In this document: positions 9,501 to 19,247 of the stretch, piece after piece
Numbering within the stretch: the first letter of the stretch is position 1
Layout: every line of letters begins with the position of its first letter
Assembly: GCA_946803715.1 (NCBI GenBank)
Contig: CAMPET010000238.1
Span: 43,631-71,788 of the forward strand
Source: Beroe ovata
Lineage: Eukaryota; Ctenophora; Nuda; Beroida; Beroidae
Length of the DNA: 28,158 nt
Reading direction: 5' to 3'
Position numbers and translations under genes: made by a program
The notes under the pieces: model-generated
The model's input: only the letters and a program-made list of their open reading frames with translations
What the model was told of the DNA's origin: nothing
Database searches by the model: none

Positions 9501-12500
9501 ACCTGAACATGGAAATGGTGTTATTGCTAGCTCTACCAACTCTAGTTGTGCGTGTGTCTGTGTGTAGGTACTCTGTATGTATGTGTTTCTGTATGTTTGT
9601 ATGTGAGACGTGAGTGTGTGTGTGTGTCCGGGTTTGTGTGCATGTGTATGTGCGTGTCTGGGTGACAAACTTACCCGGTTCTCCCCACTATCAGATCCTT
9701 GACAACGAGAGTCTCCTCCCTGATCAGAGCTAGCAACTCCCCTGCCCCAGGTACAGTGTAGTACTCTGGTCTCTCCAATGTGAAGGGCAGGCTGGGAGGA
9801 GGGGGCTTGAGGGGCTTCCCGTCCAGCCCCAGTACAGGCTCGTCTGCTTCGTCCTCCTGTGAAATAGACAAAATTACTTCAGGAAGTGTCTCAACTAACT
9901 GGAGACACGAATAGACACATCACAGCATGAACGTACCTGTAGCGTTACATCATTATTCCTATTTGGTGATGTTTTCTCCGATTTACACGCCACTATCCCC
10001 TCCCCTTCCTCGGCCACTGCTCCTTTACAATCTCCCCTTGCTGCTCCTTTATCATCCTCAGTCAGTGTCTGGTCTGGTGACGTCACCTGCGTCACGTCGT
10101 TCTCTTCCAACTCCGTGTGCGTGTCGTTCAGCGTCATGAACGGTAATTTCCTTATATGGAATAATTGAGGGAGATGAAACACAACACTCTAAACTACCTA
10201 TGATTAGAACTGATGTCGAGTTTTACATTAAAACTGCCGAGTTTTACGCTTAGGAAGAGAAAAGTTGGAGCGATTCGCTGGGATTTGCTGGGATTGAATA
10301 AAGGACTTTGCTAACATGAAAGTTGAAACATCGTCATGAGAGGAAATACCCTCACCTGATTGGTGATATCTTGATAGGAGGGAAGCTGGAGTTGAGATTA
10401 GCCCGTGTTATGGATGCATTGGTGGAATCTGGTGTCACGTTACTTGTCAGTGTGTTCATAGTGGTGTCAACGACATCTGAGAATGCGTCACAACATTTGA
10501 CATAGCCGGGGAAGTATGAACTAGGACAGTCAAAAGTTGACTGTCAGAATCACTTCGTGTCAGTTTCATACACTTGTACAAGTTGTAATCAGAATGATAC
10601 AATGTAGCAGGGGCGAAAGTACCGTTATTAGTGACAGCTGTAGTCTCTACAGGCTCCTGCTCTGATACTTTCCCCTGGTCACACACATCAGACGGTTGTC
10701 TTGACAACTCGGGGGTTTGGGGAGATGTGTATCGCGTTGATTGGAGCACTAGTTTCTTCAGACTGGTTCGAGGAAGGAATGCCTCGGGTGATGGAGCAAT
10801 GTCGTCTTCCAAACCCTCGAATAGCTGGTTGTAGCCTCCGTTTAGAGGTCTCGGTTTAACCTGGTAGGAGTCACTAGACTAGAGATGCATCTAATTACTG
10901 AATTACACGATGAAGGTTTGAAACATCTTTTCAAATTCCAATAAATTCCCGATGGCAGTTTGCGTCAGTCCTCATTTTGGCGAAGGTTAGAAATTGTGAA
11001 GTAGTGACTGACATACCGCTGATAGTTTGGAACTGATCTTGGACTTTGTGTTCCCAAGGTTAGCTGGTGGAGGGGTCGCTGGTTTCAGCTTCTTGTGTTG
11101 TTCCAGAGCATTTCTGAAGAGTGGAGAGTCCCCAAATGGTGTGGAGGAGAGCGCTGCGACCACTTGATGGATATGCGTGCTGTCCAGTGACGCTCCTGAA
11201 TAGAGTTAGGAGATGAGATAGGTGATTGTGGGTGTGTGTGTGTGTGTGTGTGTGTGTGNTGTGTGTGTGCGTGTGTGTGTGTGTGCGTGTGTGTTCCTGT
11301 GTCTATGAGTCAGGGTGTACTTGTGTGTATTTTTGTAAGAGAGAAAGAGAAATCGTGGTGACTGTTACCTAGAACAGGTTGCTGAGTGTTAGCTCCTACA
11401 CCACCCAATCCCAAAGTGTTGTTAGTCGTGTTGTTAGTGGTGTTACCAAAGAGAGAAGTGGTGTTAGCAGTGGTGTTAGTGTTACCAAACAATCCACCAG
11501 GCTTTGCTGCAGTGTTACCGAACAGACTGGACCCCCCTGTGACAAAAGTGGTGATGATTTGAATTTCAGGTCACTTATATCATCAGATAACACATAGATT
11601 GATAGGACTGTTCTGAAATTCATGCCAATCATAAGACTCATTCTCTTTTCACTATGTACCTGTGTTGTTTGCTCCGAATGGGCTGGTCCCAGTGTTACCG
11701 AACAGAGAAGTTGTTCCGCCGGTATTAGACCCCAGATTGAACCCTGTCTTGTTCTGGGTGTTGTTACCGAACAGACTTGATCCTGAGCAAGATGCGGTCC
11801 ATGAATCACAGCACATTGAACGCATCAAAAATTGATATCCACCTATATTTCGAAGCAAAAAATCCGCGGCACGAAGCAATTACCAGTATTTCCAAAGCCA
11901 GTATTTGTAGTTGTAGTACTGCCGAACCCTCCAAACGCAGGTTTGTTGTTGTTATTGTTGTTAGTGTTCCCAAACAAGCCACCCGGAGTACTCGTGTTGT
12001 TGGTTGCTGTGTTACCAAATAGTCCACCGCCACTATTAGTGTTAGTGCTACCAAACAGACTTGACCCTGATATATGGGGGGAGAGAGAGGTGAGTAGCAG
12101 TTGGAAAAACATATGAGGAGTCCTGAGTCTGGGTCAGGGGACAGAGAGACGCGGACATTGGACTAACCTGTTGTGCTGTTGCTGTTTGTGTTGCCGAATA
12201 GACTGCTGCCAGTGTTACTTGTGCTCGTGGCAGTGCTCCCTGGGAAGAGGGATAGTGAAGCATTAGTTTGTGTGAGAAAACTCTAGTATACGTGATAAAC
12301 AAACAAGGCAGCTCTTTGTAAAGTAAACACTTACCAAAGAGACCACCGGTAGCTGGTTTGTTGTTATTTCCAAACAAGCTGGATCCTCCTGATCCAAATG
12401 CACTGGTAGTGTTGTTACCCAGAGTGTTGTTAGTGTTGTTAGTGTTACCAAATAAACTGGTTGTTCCTGTTGTCGTGCTGCCAAACAAACCTCCAGGCTG

Positions 12501-13595
12501 AAAATGGACAGAGATATTGTACAGTACAAAGTGATAGTAATCAAGACATTGGAGTTATTGTTGAACTATTCTTACCTTGGTTGTACTGTTGTTGCCAAAC
12601 AGTCCTCCTGTATTGTTGTTGGTTGTGTTTGTATTACCAAACAATCCGCCTGATGTGTTGTTTGTGTTGTTTGTGGTGTTTGTGCTCCCGAACCCACCAA
12701 ATGTGTTTGTGGTGCTTGCTGGAGTGGTTGATCCAAACAAACCACCCCCTCCTCCCGATGGGGTTGCTGATGATGCTCCACTCTTTCTTCCTGCCAGATA
12801 ATCTTCACATCGCAACTCTTCACAACTTTTGTTTTCATACTCTTTCATGCCAGTAATAACTTGCAGTTTCACTTGTACAGTCTGAAGTACAGAAGTATTT
12901 GTGAATGAAGAAGTTAACACTTACTTTAGTTTTTAAGCACTTGCTCTACTTTTCAAGCACTTTCATATGAGTCACCTGGGACTGTCCTTTGATAACTTGG
13001 GTGTCTGTTGTAGTGAGAGGATTGTACTTGATGTTAGTTCCATTTTGCTGAGTGGCACCAAAAGTGCCCGAGTTTCCACCTCCAAATATGGAAGATCCAG
13101 TATTTCCACTGCTGGCACCAAATGTAGAGGTTCCTCCAGTGTTACCAAATGTGCTTGTGGAACCAAATAACCCACCACTGGATGTGCTTGCAGAGTTATT
13201 TCCAAACAGAGATGACCCACCCCCAAATGCATTATTACTGAAATAAGATAAATTGAATTCATCAAGTACTGACTATTCCATTTAATTAAACGTGAGTGGG
13301 TGAACACTATAACCAACCTGTTTGTTGTTGCAAAGCCAAAGGAGCCAGTGTTTGAAGATCCAAACAAGCCTGTTCCTGTACTAGCAGGTTTGGACCCAAA
13401 TAAACCTCCACTGGGAGTGGAGGATGACCCAAATGTTGAAGTAGACCCAAAAGTATTGCTCTGAGTATTAGTTGAACCAAATGCAGATTTATTCCCAAAC
13501 AAGCCACCAGAGTTGTTGTTGTTATTGTTGTTGTTAGTCTGCCCAAACCCACCAAATGTTGAGCTCCCAAAAGAACTGGTGTTGTTCCCAAACAT
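6531..13595 (-). CDS. NUP98: NUP98-NUP96 nucleoporin polyprotein
   Basis: Encodes the precursor that cuts itself into the FG nucleoporin Nup98 and the Y-complex scaffold Nup96. Exons in transcript order: 13595-13318, 13237-12976, 12881-12576, 12497-12335, 12239-12168, 12066-11884, 11782-11660, 11536-11369, 11195-11017, 10878-10574, 10520-10356, 10150-9937, 9856-9675, 9502-9357, 9233-7659, 7550-7437, 7283-6855, 6757-6612 (or reading on to a stop at 6531). All junctions are GT-AG and in frame. Visible in order: GLFG/FG repeats rich in Asn; the GLEBS motif (TGMKEYENKSCEELRCEDYL) that binds Rae1; a TPFGDSPLFRN segment; LKKLVLQ; the autoproteolytic domain (RPEYYTVP, RRKEITVYPDE, EYRPETGQW) with its HFS site; then acidic Nup96 and its helical part (RVGWSGSNAV, GLWDWAVFV). 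About 1,670 codons, of which about 976 precede the cleavage site. Human is about 1,817; the shortfall is at the Nup96 end. Confidence 0.93.
9049..9057 (-). other. Autoproteolytic cleavage site HF|S of Nup98
   Basis: On the minus strand these nine bases read His-Phe-Ser within VKHFSQYGLLDD. In the Nup98 family the serine attacks the Phe-Ser bond, releasing Nup98 and Nup96. The histidine and serine are both intact, so cleavage is expected. Confidence 0.9.
9545..9662. repeat. TG-rich low-complexity tract in a NUP98 intron
   Basis: A degenerate (TG)n tract with runs such as GTGTGTGTGTGTCC fills most of the intron between exons 13 and 14 of NUP98-NUP96. Confidence 0.85.
11230..11300. repeat. (TG)n microsatellite in a NUP98 intron
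   Basis: A nearly pure TG tract with one ambiguous base (n at 11259), lying in the intron between exons 8 and 9 of NUP98-NUP96. Its true length is uncertain because of the ambiguous call. Confidence 0.95.
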
Positions 13596-14775
13596 GAGCT
13601 ACATGAGTAAATTCATCAGTGATGCAAAACTCAAGAATGCTCCCGATCATAGAGGAACACAGTTACACAAGATACTTGAGCTACTTGAGACAATGAAATT
13701 TAAACTGGGAATTTCCATCTTTTAGAGCTGGGTCCTGATATCACTAAAACAATAATGCCTTAAGAGCAACAAAATTATGAGTGGAAATAATATGCGATAG
13801 TTCTATCTGCTTTGCTTTGGAGGTGATTCAATTTGTTAAATAAAAATGAAATATAATCAAATCAAAAATATATACATACTTCAGATGATTGAACATTGTA
13901 GACAGTGATACAAAGTCAATTGAATCAAACAATTGAATATATACACATTTTATCCCTGTAACTTTTTGATGAATAAAGAAATAAATGAATAAATAATAGA
14001 TACCAGGCATAGACTACGACTTTTCAGTTCGCTGAGTTGAACAGGGGCGTGCAACGTGTGCACAGATATGCGCGGCTAAATTCTGAATTTGTGCGGTTAT
14101 AGATGCAATGAATGACTCAATAGATTCATTACTACACTCAATAAATTCATAACTACACCATTACTGTACACATCGACGTCATGTCATTTGTCTGCCGCTC
14201 TGTCGTGTGCGCGCGCGGCGGCAGTGTTACATGGATCATATGTCAAATGTAAAAACTTTGCTTGCCGGACATCATCTGTCCACTGTTTCTTGCGCGCGGT
14301 GCGCGCGCTTTTATGAAAGGTTTTCATAAAATGCTTTTATTGAAGGCTTTCACTTCCTCAGTACTGATAAATCGATGTATGTTATGTAAATTTGTCAAAT
14401 TTATCTGACCTTTGTTTCTCGCTCGCGCGCGGCGCGCGCGCGAGAAGCAGGTCAGGTAACATCTGACAAACGTAAATGAGGTGCAATGTTTGCCTCCATT
14501 TCGGAGAAAAATAAATCATTCATTATTGTGACAAGTACGAAATTTACAGATATTTTACTTACCTGAAAAGAGGTATGTGGGTAAGATCATTTTGTCATGA
14601 TCAGAATTCCAAGAACAAAGATTCTTTCTGAACACCAATCTGCAGTCTTTGCTGAAGTTCATAATTCAAGGTATCTTTACATGCATATTATTGTAAGAAG
14701 TTTCCCAAATTCTAATCCTCACTAACTGTATTTAATGATACATTGTTTTTTCATCTAAGTTACTGTTTTAGGCAC
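13596..14775. other. Spacer between divergent NUP98-96 and ZNF830-like genes
   Basis: About 1.2 kb between two divergently transcribed genes, so both promoters should lie here. It is AT-rich and contains three CG-rich hairpin cores (14190-14480). A donor-like GAAAAGAG|GTATGTGGGTAAG at 14572/14573 and an acceptor-like TACTGTTTTAG ending at 14771 could bound a 5'-UTR intron of the ZNF830-like gene. I see no convincing coding sequence. Confidence 0.6.
14190..14480. repeat. Cluster of CG-rich imperfect hairpins
   Basis: Three CGCGCG-rich cores lie at about 14207-14220, 14292-14310 and 14420-14444 in otherwise AT-rich DNA. The clearest palindrome spans 14391-14470: the left arm starts TTTGTCAAATTTATCTGACC and the right arm ends GGTCAGGTAACATCTGACAAA-like, meeting at alternating CGCGCGCG in the centre. 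The form resembles a small non-autonomous inverted-repeat element. Confidence 0.75.
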
Positions 14776-15801
14776 ATGAATAGTCTTTTAGGCAAAAATG
14801 TTACAGGAAAGAGTGCCAGAGTTGACCACCCATTGGCTAAGTACAACTCAAAGGGAGATTTGTACTGTTTGCTCTGCAATAACTTGGTGAAAAATCCAAA
14901 TGCATGGAAGGTTCACTTATCAACAAAATCCCACAAGGACCAGTTACTTTTATTCAAAGCTGGAAAGACAACAGGTAACAACCTCAAGCGCCCATTAACA
15001 AAAGCAGATGATGCACCTCCAAGATCTTTGAAAAAGCCCAAGACACAGACAGTTCATTCCGACATTAAATCAAATCAAGATGTGATCAAGAATAAGTCTC
15101 CTGAAAAACCGCCAAAGAAGACTGGGATATTGAAGAAGTCATCTATCGTTGTTCCACAGCTTCCTGAGGGATTTGTTCCAAAAAGCAGGCAGGCTTCTCT
15201 TGATCAAAAGGCTGATGCTAGGAGTGTCAAAATCGCAGAAGAAACAAAATCAAGTTTACCTGCTGGTTTCTTTGATGATGGAGTATTGCCTGAGGTTGTA
15301 GCTAATTCAAGTGAGCCTATGGATTCAACAGAAACTGATGCAGAAGAAGAAGAGGGTAAGGAAAAGAAACCGATTCAAGCTGACTTACCAGAAGGATTCT
15401 TTGATGATGCAAGGGAGGATGCAAGAGCAAGGAAGATTGAGTATAAAGATCCACAGCAAATTGAATGGGAGAGGTTTCAAGATGAGATGGAGAAGGAAGA
15501 TGATCGTTATAATGCTATTTTGGAAGATGATGATCAAAAGTTGAGAGAGGAAAGAGATATTGATATTGGCATTGAACAGAAACTTTGGACATATAGGGTA
15601 GAATCTATTGCAACTTCTGCTGAAACAGGAGAAATATGCATTGCAGATAAGGAAGCTTTTGAAGTTAAACTTCAAGTCTCAGAGAAAATGGAGAAGTTTG
15701 AAGTAAAGGAGGAAAATGAAGATGCTGATATCAAAATGGATGAAAGCAGTTCTGATGAAGAGGAAGATTTCATGGATTGGAGAACTAAAAAAGTTGTGTG
15801 A
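14776..15801 (+). CDS. ZNF830: ZNF830 (CCDC16)-like zinc finger protein
   Basis: ZNF830 is a nuclear protein associated with spliceosomal complexes and DNA-damage responses. The single open frame of 341 residues starts at ATG 14776, four bases after a strong acceptor-like TACTGTTTTAG. Near the N-terminus is a matrin/U1-type finger, C-x2-C-x12-H-x5-H in YCLLCNNLVKNPNAWKVHL, preceded by the conserved HPLAKYN. Three copies of an LPxGF motif follow (LPEGFVPKS, LPAGFFDDG, LPEGFFDDA), then the conserved IEWERFQDEMEKEDDRY and an acidic C-terminal end (SSSDEEEDFMDWRTKK). Composition is Lys/Glu-rich and disordered outside the finger. It is intronless here, as in human. The call rests on finger context plus repeated LPxGFFDD and the C-terminal coiled segment. 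Confidence 0.85.
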   Translation: MNSLLGKNVTGKSARVDHPLAKYNSKGDLYCLLCNNLVKNPNAWKVHLSTKSHKDQLLLFKAGKTTGNNLKRPLTKADDAPPRSLKKPKTQTVHSDIKSNQDVIKNKSPEKPPKKTGILKKSSIVVPQLPEGFVPKSRQASLDQKADARSVKIAEETKSSLPAGFFDDGVLPEVVANSSEPMDSTETDAEEEEGKEKKPIQADLPEGFFDDAREDARARKIEYKDPQQIEWERFQDEMEKEDDRYNAILEDDDQKLREERDIDIGIEQKLWTYRVESIATSAETGEICIADKEAFEVKLQVSEKMEKFEVKEENEDADIKMDESSSDEEEDFMDWRTKKVV

Positions 15802-16123
15802 AAGTTCTCTTGTTGTGGTGTTTAGGCACAAAGTTTATGGCATATTTTGGGGATACAGCTGGGTAGGCTGGTATAAGGGATGAAGGTTCACAGGTTTTCA
15901 AGGACTATTTTAAATTTCATATCATCACTCTTTCTATTTATACTGATGACGTCTTCAATTACTTCAATCTTGCTACTGCCCAACTGTTTCATTTGTTTTA
16001 GTATTTCCAACTTTCAAATTCTTATTCTAATGATTTATAGTTATAGATTTATAGTTATAGATTTATAGCTATAGATATTATAGTTTAATCCATTTCTAAC
16101 ATAAATCCTCATATTGGTTAAGC
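15802..16123. other. Spacer with AT-rich short repeats
   Basis: AT-rich spacer of 322 bp between the ZNF830-like gene and PTPA. Near 16033-16083 a 14-bp motif (TTATAGTTATAGAT) is repeated about three times. A TTCTAAC branch-point-like motif and an acceptor-like TTGGTTAAG lie just before the PTPA start codon. No coding sequence recognised. Confidence 0.6.
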
Positions 16124-17050
16124 ATGGAAACATGTGAAACCTTTTCCCAGCCGATCAGAAGAGTTAAAAACATTAGTGATGTTCAAAAATGGTTGGAATC
16201 ACCTGCATACAAAGACATCATTGGTTTCATCTTAACCCTGAACAATTCCGTAAAGGGTAAATCATTTAAATGTCAGTATGAGGTCAGAGATGAAGTGAAG
16301 GGTGTTGCAAAACTATTTGACCATATAAGGGAAGAAATTGAGGCAATTCCTCTTGAAAAACAGGAGCAGAGATTCGGTAATAAAGCCTTCCGTACTTTTG
16401 GAGAGCATGTCACTCAAAAGTCTCTAGAGTGGTTGGAACATTGCTTACCAAACGTGGCAAAAAGTACTGTTGCCGAAATCAAAGTGTACTTCGATGACAG
16501 TTTTGGAAATTTCACAAGAGTTGACTATGGAACCGGGCATGAGATCAATTTTATTGCATTCCTGTGCTGTCTCTTCAAATTAGAATTCCTGACTGATTCA
16601 GATTATGTGTCCACCGTTTTCCTGATATTCAATGATTACCTTACTGTCATGAGGAAAATCCAGCTGTGGTATAAGCTGGAACCGGCTGGGAGTCAGGGAG
16701 TGTGGGGACTAGACGATTATCAATTCCTCCCATTTATATTTGGGAGTTCCCAGTTTTTGGGGAATCCTATTATATCACCAGATCAGTTTGTGGATTCTGA
16801 AATAGTGTCGAAGTTCCACGAGGATTACATGTTTCTAGAGTGCATTAAATTCATCAATGAGGTGAAGACGGGTCCTTTCGGTGAGCATAGTAATTCTTTA
16901 TGGAACATTTCATCTGTTCAGTCATGGACAAAGGTTAATGGAGGATTGATAAAGATGTACAAAGCCGAGGTTTTATCCAAGTTCCCTGTTATTCAGCATT
17001 TTAATTTCGGGTCTATTTTAGCATTTGATGATTCGGTCAACAACAAATGA
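16124..17050 (+). CDS. PTPA: Serine/threonine-protein phosphatase 2A activator (PTPA)
   Basis: PTPA (PPP2R4) is a chaperone-like activator of PP2A catalytic subunits with reported peptidyl-prolyl isomerase activity. The single open frame of 308 residues spans the normal family length. Family hallmarks are all present: FGNKAFRTF, the stretch SFGNFTRVDYGTGHE, and EPAGSQGVWGLDDYQFLPF followed by FGSSQ, which form the nucleotide- and peptide-binding groove. The C-terminal GPFGEHSNSLWNIS and MYKAEVLSKFPVIQHF also match. The start at 16124 is the first in-frame Met and is placed directly after an acceptor-like AG at 16121-16122. It is intronless, unlike vertebrate PTPA. It lies 254 bp upstream of the PP5 gene on the same strand. 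Confidence 0.96.
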   Translation: METCETFSQPIRRVKNISDVQKWLESPAYKDIIGFILTLNNSVKGKSFKCQYEVRDEVKGVAKLFDHIREEIEAIPLEKQEQRFGNKAFRTFGEHVTQKSLEWLEHCLPNVAKSTVAEIKVYFDDSFGNFTRVDYGTGHEINFIAFLCCLFKLEFLTDSDYVSTVFLIFNDYLTVMRKIQLWYKLEPAGSQGVWGLDDYQFLPFIFGSSQFLGNPIISPDQFVDSEIVSKFHEDYMFLECIKFINEVKTGPFGEHSNSLWNISSVQSWTKVNGGLIKMYKAEVLSKFPVIQHFNFGSILAFDDSVNNK

Positions 17051-17304
17051 TGACTATGAAATACTTAGCTCCCTAGGTCAGAGTGCTGTCTGTGTTTGTT
17101 TATATTTGCTATGCTGAATTGTGAAACATCATTGTAATTTAACATTTGAATAATATCATGTCACTTATTTTGATTGGTGACGTCTTCCACAAAATATGTT
17201 TCAACATGATCAATATCAATATGATCAAATCATCCATCGTAAATAATCTATTGTGAAATGTATTAAGCGATTAACCACACTTCCCACAGTTTGTACTGGA
17301 TGAA

Positions 17305-18753
17305 ATGGTATCATTGAGTCTGGTGGAAGAAGCTGAGCAAGACAAGAACACAGCTAATCAGTTTTTCAAGGACAAAAAATATCTCATAGCAATAGAGTGG
17401 TACACAAAAGCTATTGAAAAGAATGGAGTTGTTCCTGCATATTTTGGGAACAGAAGTTTTGCATATCTACGAACAGAATGCTTCGGATATGCAATTGCAG
17501 ATGCCGACAAAGCATTAGAATTGGATAGGACCTATTTGAAAGCGTACTACAGAAGGGCAGAAGCAAACATGGCTCTAGGCCGGTACAAGAAAAGTCTTGC
17601 AGACTATGATACAGTAAGGAAAGCTCGGCCAAAGGACAAGGATGCCCTGGCAAAGTTCAAAGAGTGTGACAAGATCGTGAAGCGGATGGCGTTTGAGAGG
17701 GCTATCAATGTCGATTCATTGAAGAAAAGTATAGTTGACAGCATCGACCTGGAGAACATGGTCGTGGAGGACTCTTACAGCGGCCCCACACTGGATGAAG
17801 ACTTCACAGTCACGGTCGAGTTCATGGAACAACTTATCGCTTGGTACAAAGACCAGAAGGTGTTACATCGGAAGTATGCATATGGAATGTTAACGAAGAT
17901 TAAGAAGTATTTTGAAACGCAACCCTCCCTGATCAAGATTACAATTCCGAGTAGTAACAAATTCACCGTTTGTGGTGACATTCACGGACAGTTCTATGAT
18001 TTACTAAATATCTTCGAGATCAATGGCTTGCCTGGGGACGCGAATCCATACCTCTTCAACGGAGACTTTGTTGACCGAGGCTCTTTCTCAGTGGAGGTGA
18101 TATTTGTCCTATTTGGGTTCAAGTTGTTGTATCCGGATCGCATGTTCATGGCTAGGGGTAACCATGAGTCAGTCAACATGAATCAAATGTATGGATTCGA
18201 TGGGGAAGTAAGAGAGAAATATAGCAAGAACATGTCTGATTTTTTCACTGAAATATTCAATTGGCTCCCTCTTTGCCATGTTATCAACAATGCCGTCTTT
18301 GTCACTCATGGAGGTCTTTTCCAAGAAGACGGCATTACTCTTGAAGACATTGAGAACTTTGAGAGGAATCGACAGCCCCCCGAATCTGGCGTGATGTGCG
18401 ATTTGCTGTGGTCCGATCCCCAGAGTTTCGAGGGGAGGTCAGCCAGCAAGCGTGGTGTGGGTGTACAGTTTGGTCCAGATATCACGAACGCATTCCTCGA
18501 GAGGAACAAACTCAAATATGTGATCAGAAGTCATGAAGTTAAAGATGAGGGCTATGAAGTTAGTCACGATGGTAAGTGCATCACCGTGTTTTCCGCACCC
18601 AATTATTGCGATCAGATGGGGAATAAGGGTGCATTCATAACTCTTAAAGAAGATTTGATTCCCAAGTTTACGACCTATGAAGCGGTCCCACATCCAGATG
18701 TTAAGCCCATGGCATATGCAAATAACTTATTAAAAATGTCTGGTTTCATGTGA
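17305..18753 (+). CDS. PPP5C: Serine/threonine-protein phosphatase 5 (PP5)
   Basis: PP5 is a PPP-family phosphatase recruited to Hsp90 through its TPR domain. The open frame of 482 residues compares with 499 in human. Residues of about 10-115 form three TPR repeats (for example [20 protein letters not shown] and [18 protein letters not shown]), followed by a linker helix and the catalytic domain. Metal-binding and catalytic motifs are intact: GDIHGQ (from residue 224), GDFVDRG (253), RGNHES (284-289), a later HGG and the [15 protein letters not shown] segment. The autoinhibitory C-terminal helix region ends KMSGFM. An acceptor-like TTCCCACAG ends at 17289, 15 bases before the start. A five-codon uORF begins at 17300, overlapping the start. 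No introns, whereas the human gene has many. Confidence 0.97.
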   Translation: MVSLSLVEEAEQDKNTANQFFKDKKYLIAIEWYTKAIEKNGVVPAYFGNRSFAYLRTECFGYAIADADKALELDRTYLKAYYRRAEANMALGRYKKSLADYDTVRKARPKDKDALAKFKECDKIVKRMAFERAINVDSLKKSIVDSIDLENMVVEDSYSGPTLDEDFTVTVEFMEQLIAWYKDQKVLHRKYAYGMLTKIKKYFETQPSLIKITIPSSNKFTVCGDIHGQFYDLLNIFEINGLPGDANPYLFNGDFVDRGSFSVEVIFVLFGFKLLYPDRMFMARGNHESVNMNQMYGFDGEVREKYSKNMSDFFTEIFNWLPLCHVINNAVFVTHGGLFQEDGITLEDIENFERNRQPPESGVMCDLLWSDPQSFEGRSASKRGVGVQFGPDITNAFLERNKLKYVIRSHEVKDEGYEVSHDGKCITVFSAPNYCDQMGNKGAFITLKEDLIPKFTTYEAVPHPDVKPMAYANNLLKMSGFM

Positions 18754-19247
18754 TAGTTATTAAAATCTCATATATACTCCAGTCCTGACCCCTTTTGTGC
18801 ATTTGATGCGTTTCTATGAACTTTAACAGAAGAATTTTTGCTGATCTTTGCAGTTTCATGAAAGCATATAAGCTTATTAAATCTTGAAATAGTTTGAAGT
18901 CTTTTAGTAAATCAGCTGTCTGTTCTTAATAAATGTTGATGTTCCGAAGACGACTTAAGTCATGAAATTTGCTGTGACGATTGAACCCGTTTTATAATTC
19001 ATTCCAAGTGTCCATACATTTTGGTATAACTGTCATGATTGGTATAGTAACACAGGTGATATACTGAGTATGTTAAACTGTATTTATAAGTATTGTTGTT
19101 AGTTACACGTTTTATTTGATATATTTTCATGAATTGTCCCCTCTCACCACCCCCAAGTTCAAATTGTCCATGTCATTGTTCAACCATAGAGTATTACTTA
19201 CTGTGCATATCACTTACACCACAACACTCCAACAGTGATTACAAAAC
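18754..19247. other. Spacer with probable PP5 polyadenylation signal
   Basis: AT-rich spacer of 494 bp with no coding sequence I can support. AATAAA at 18928-18933 is a plausible polyadenylation signal for PP5. An acceptor-like CTCCAACAG ends at 19235, twelve bases before the MTA-like start codon. Confidence 0.6.
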
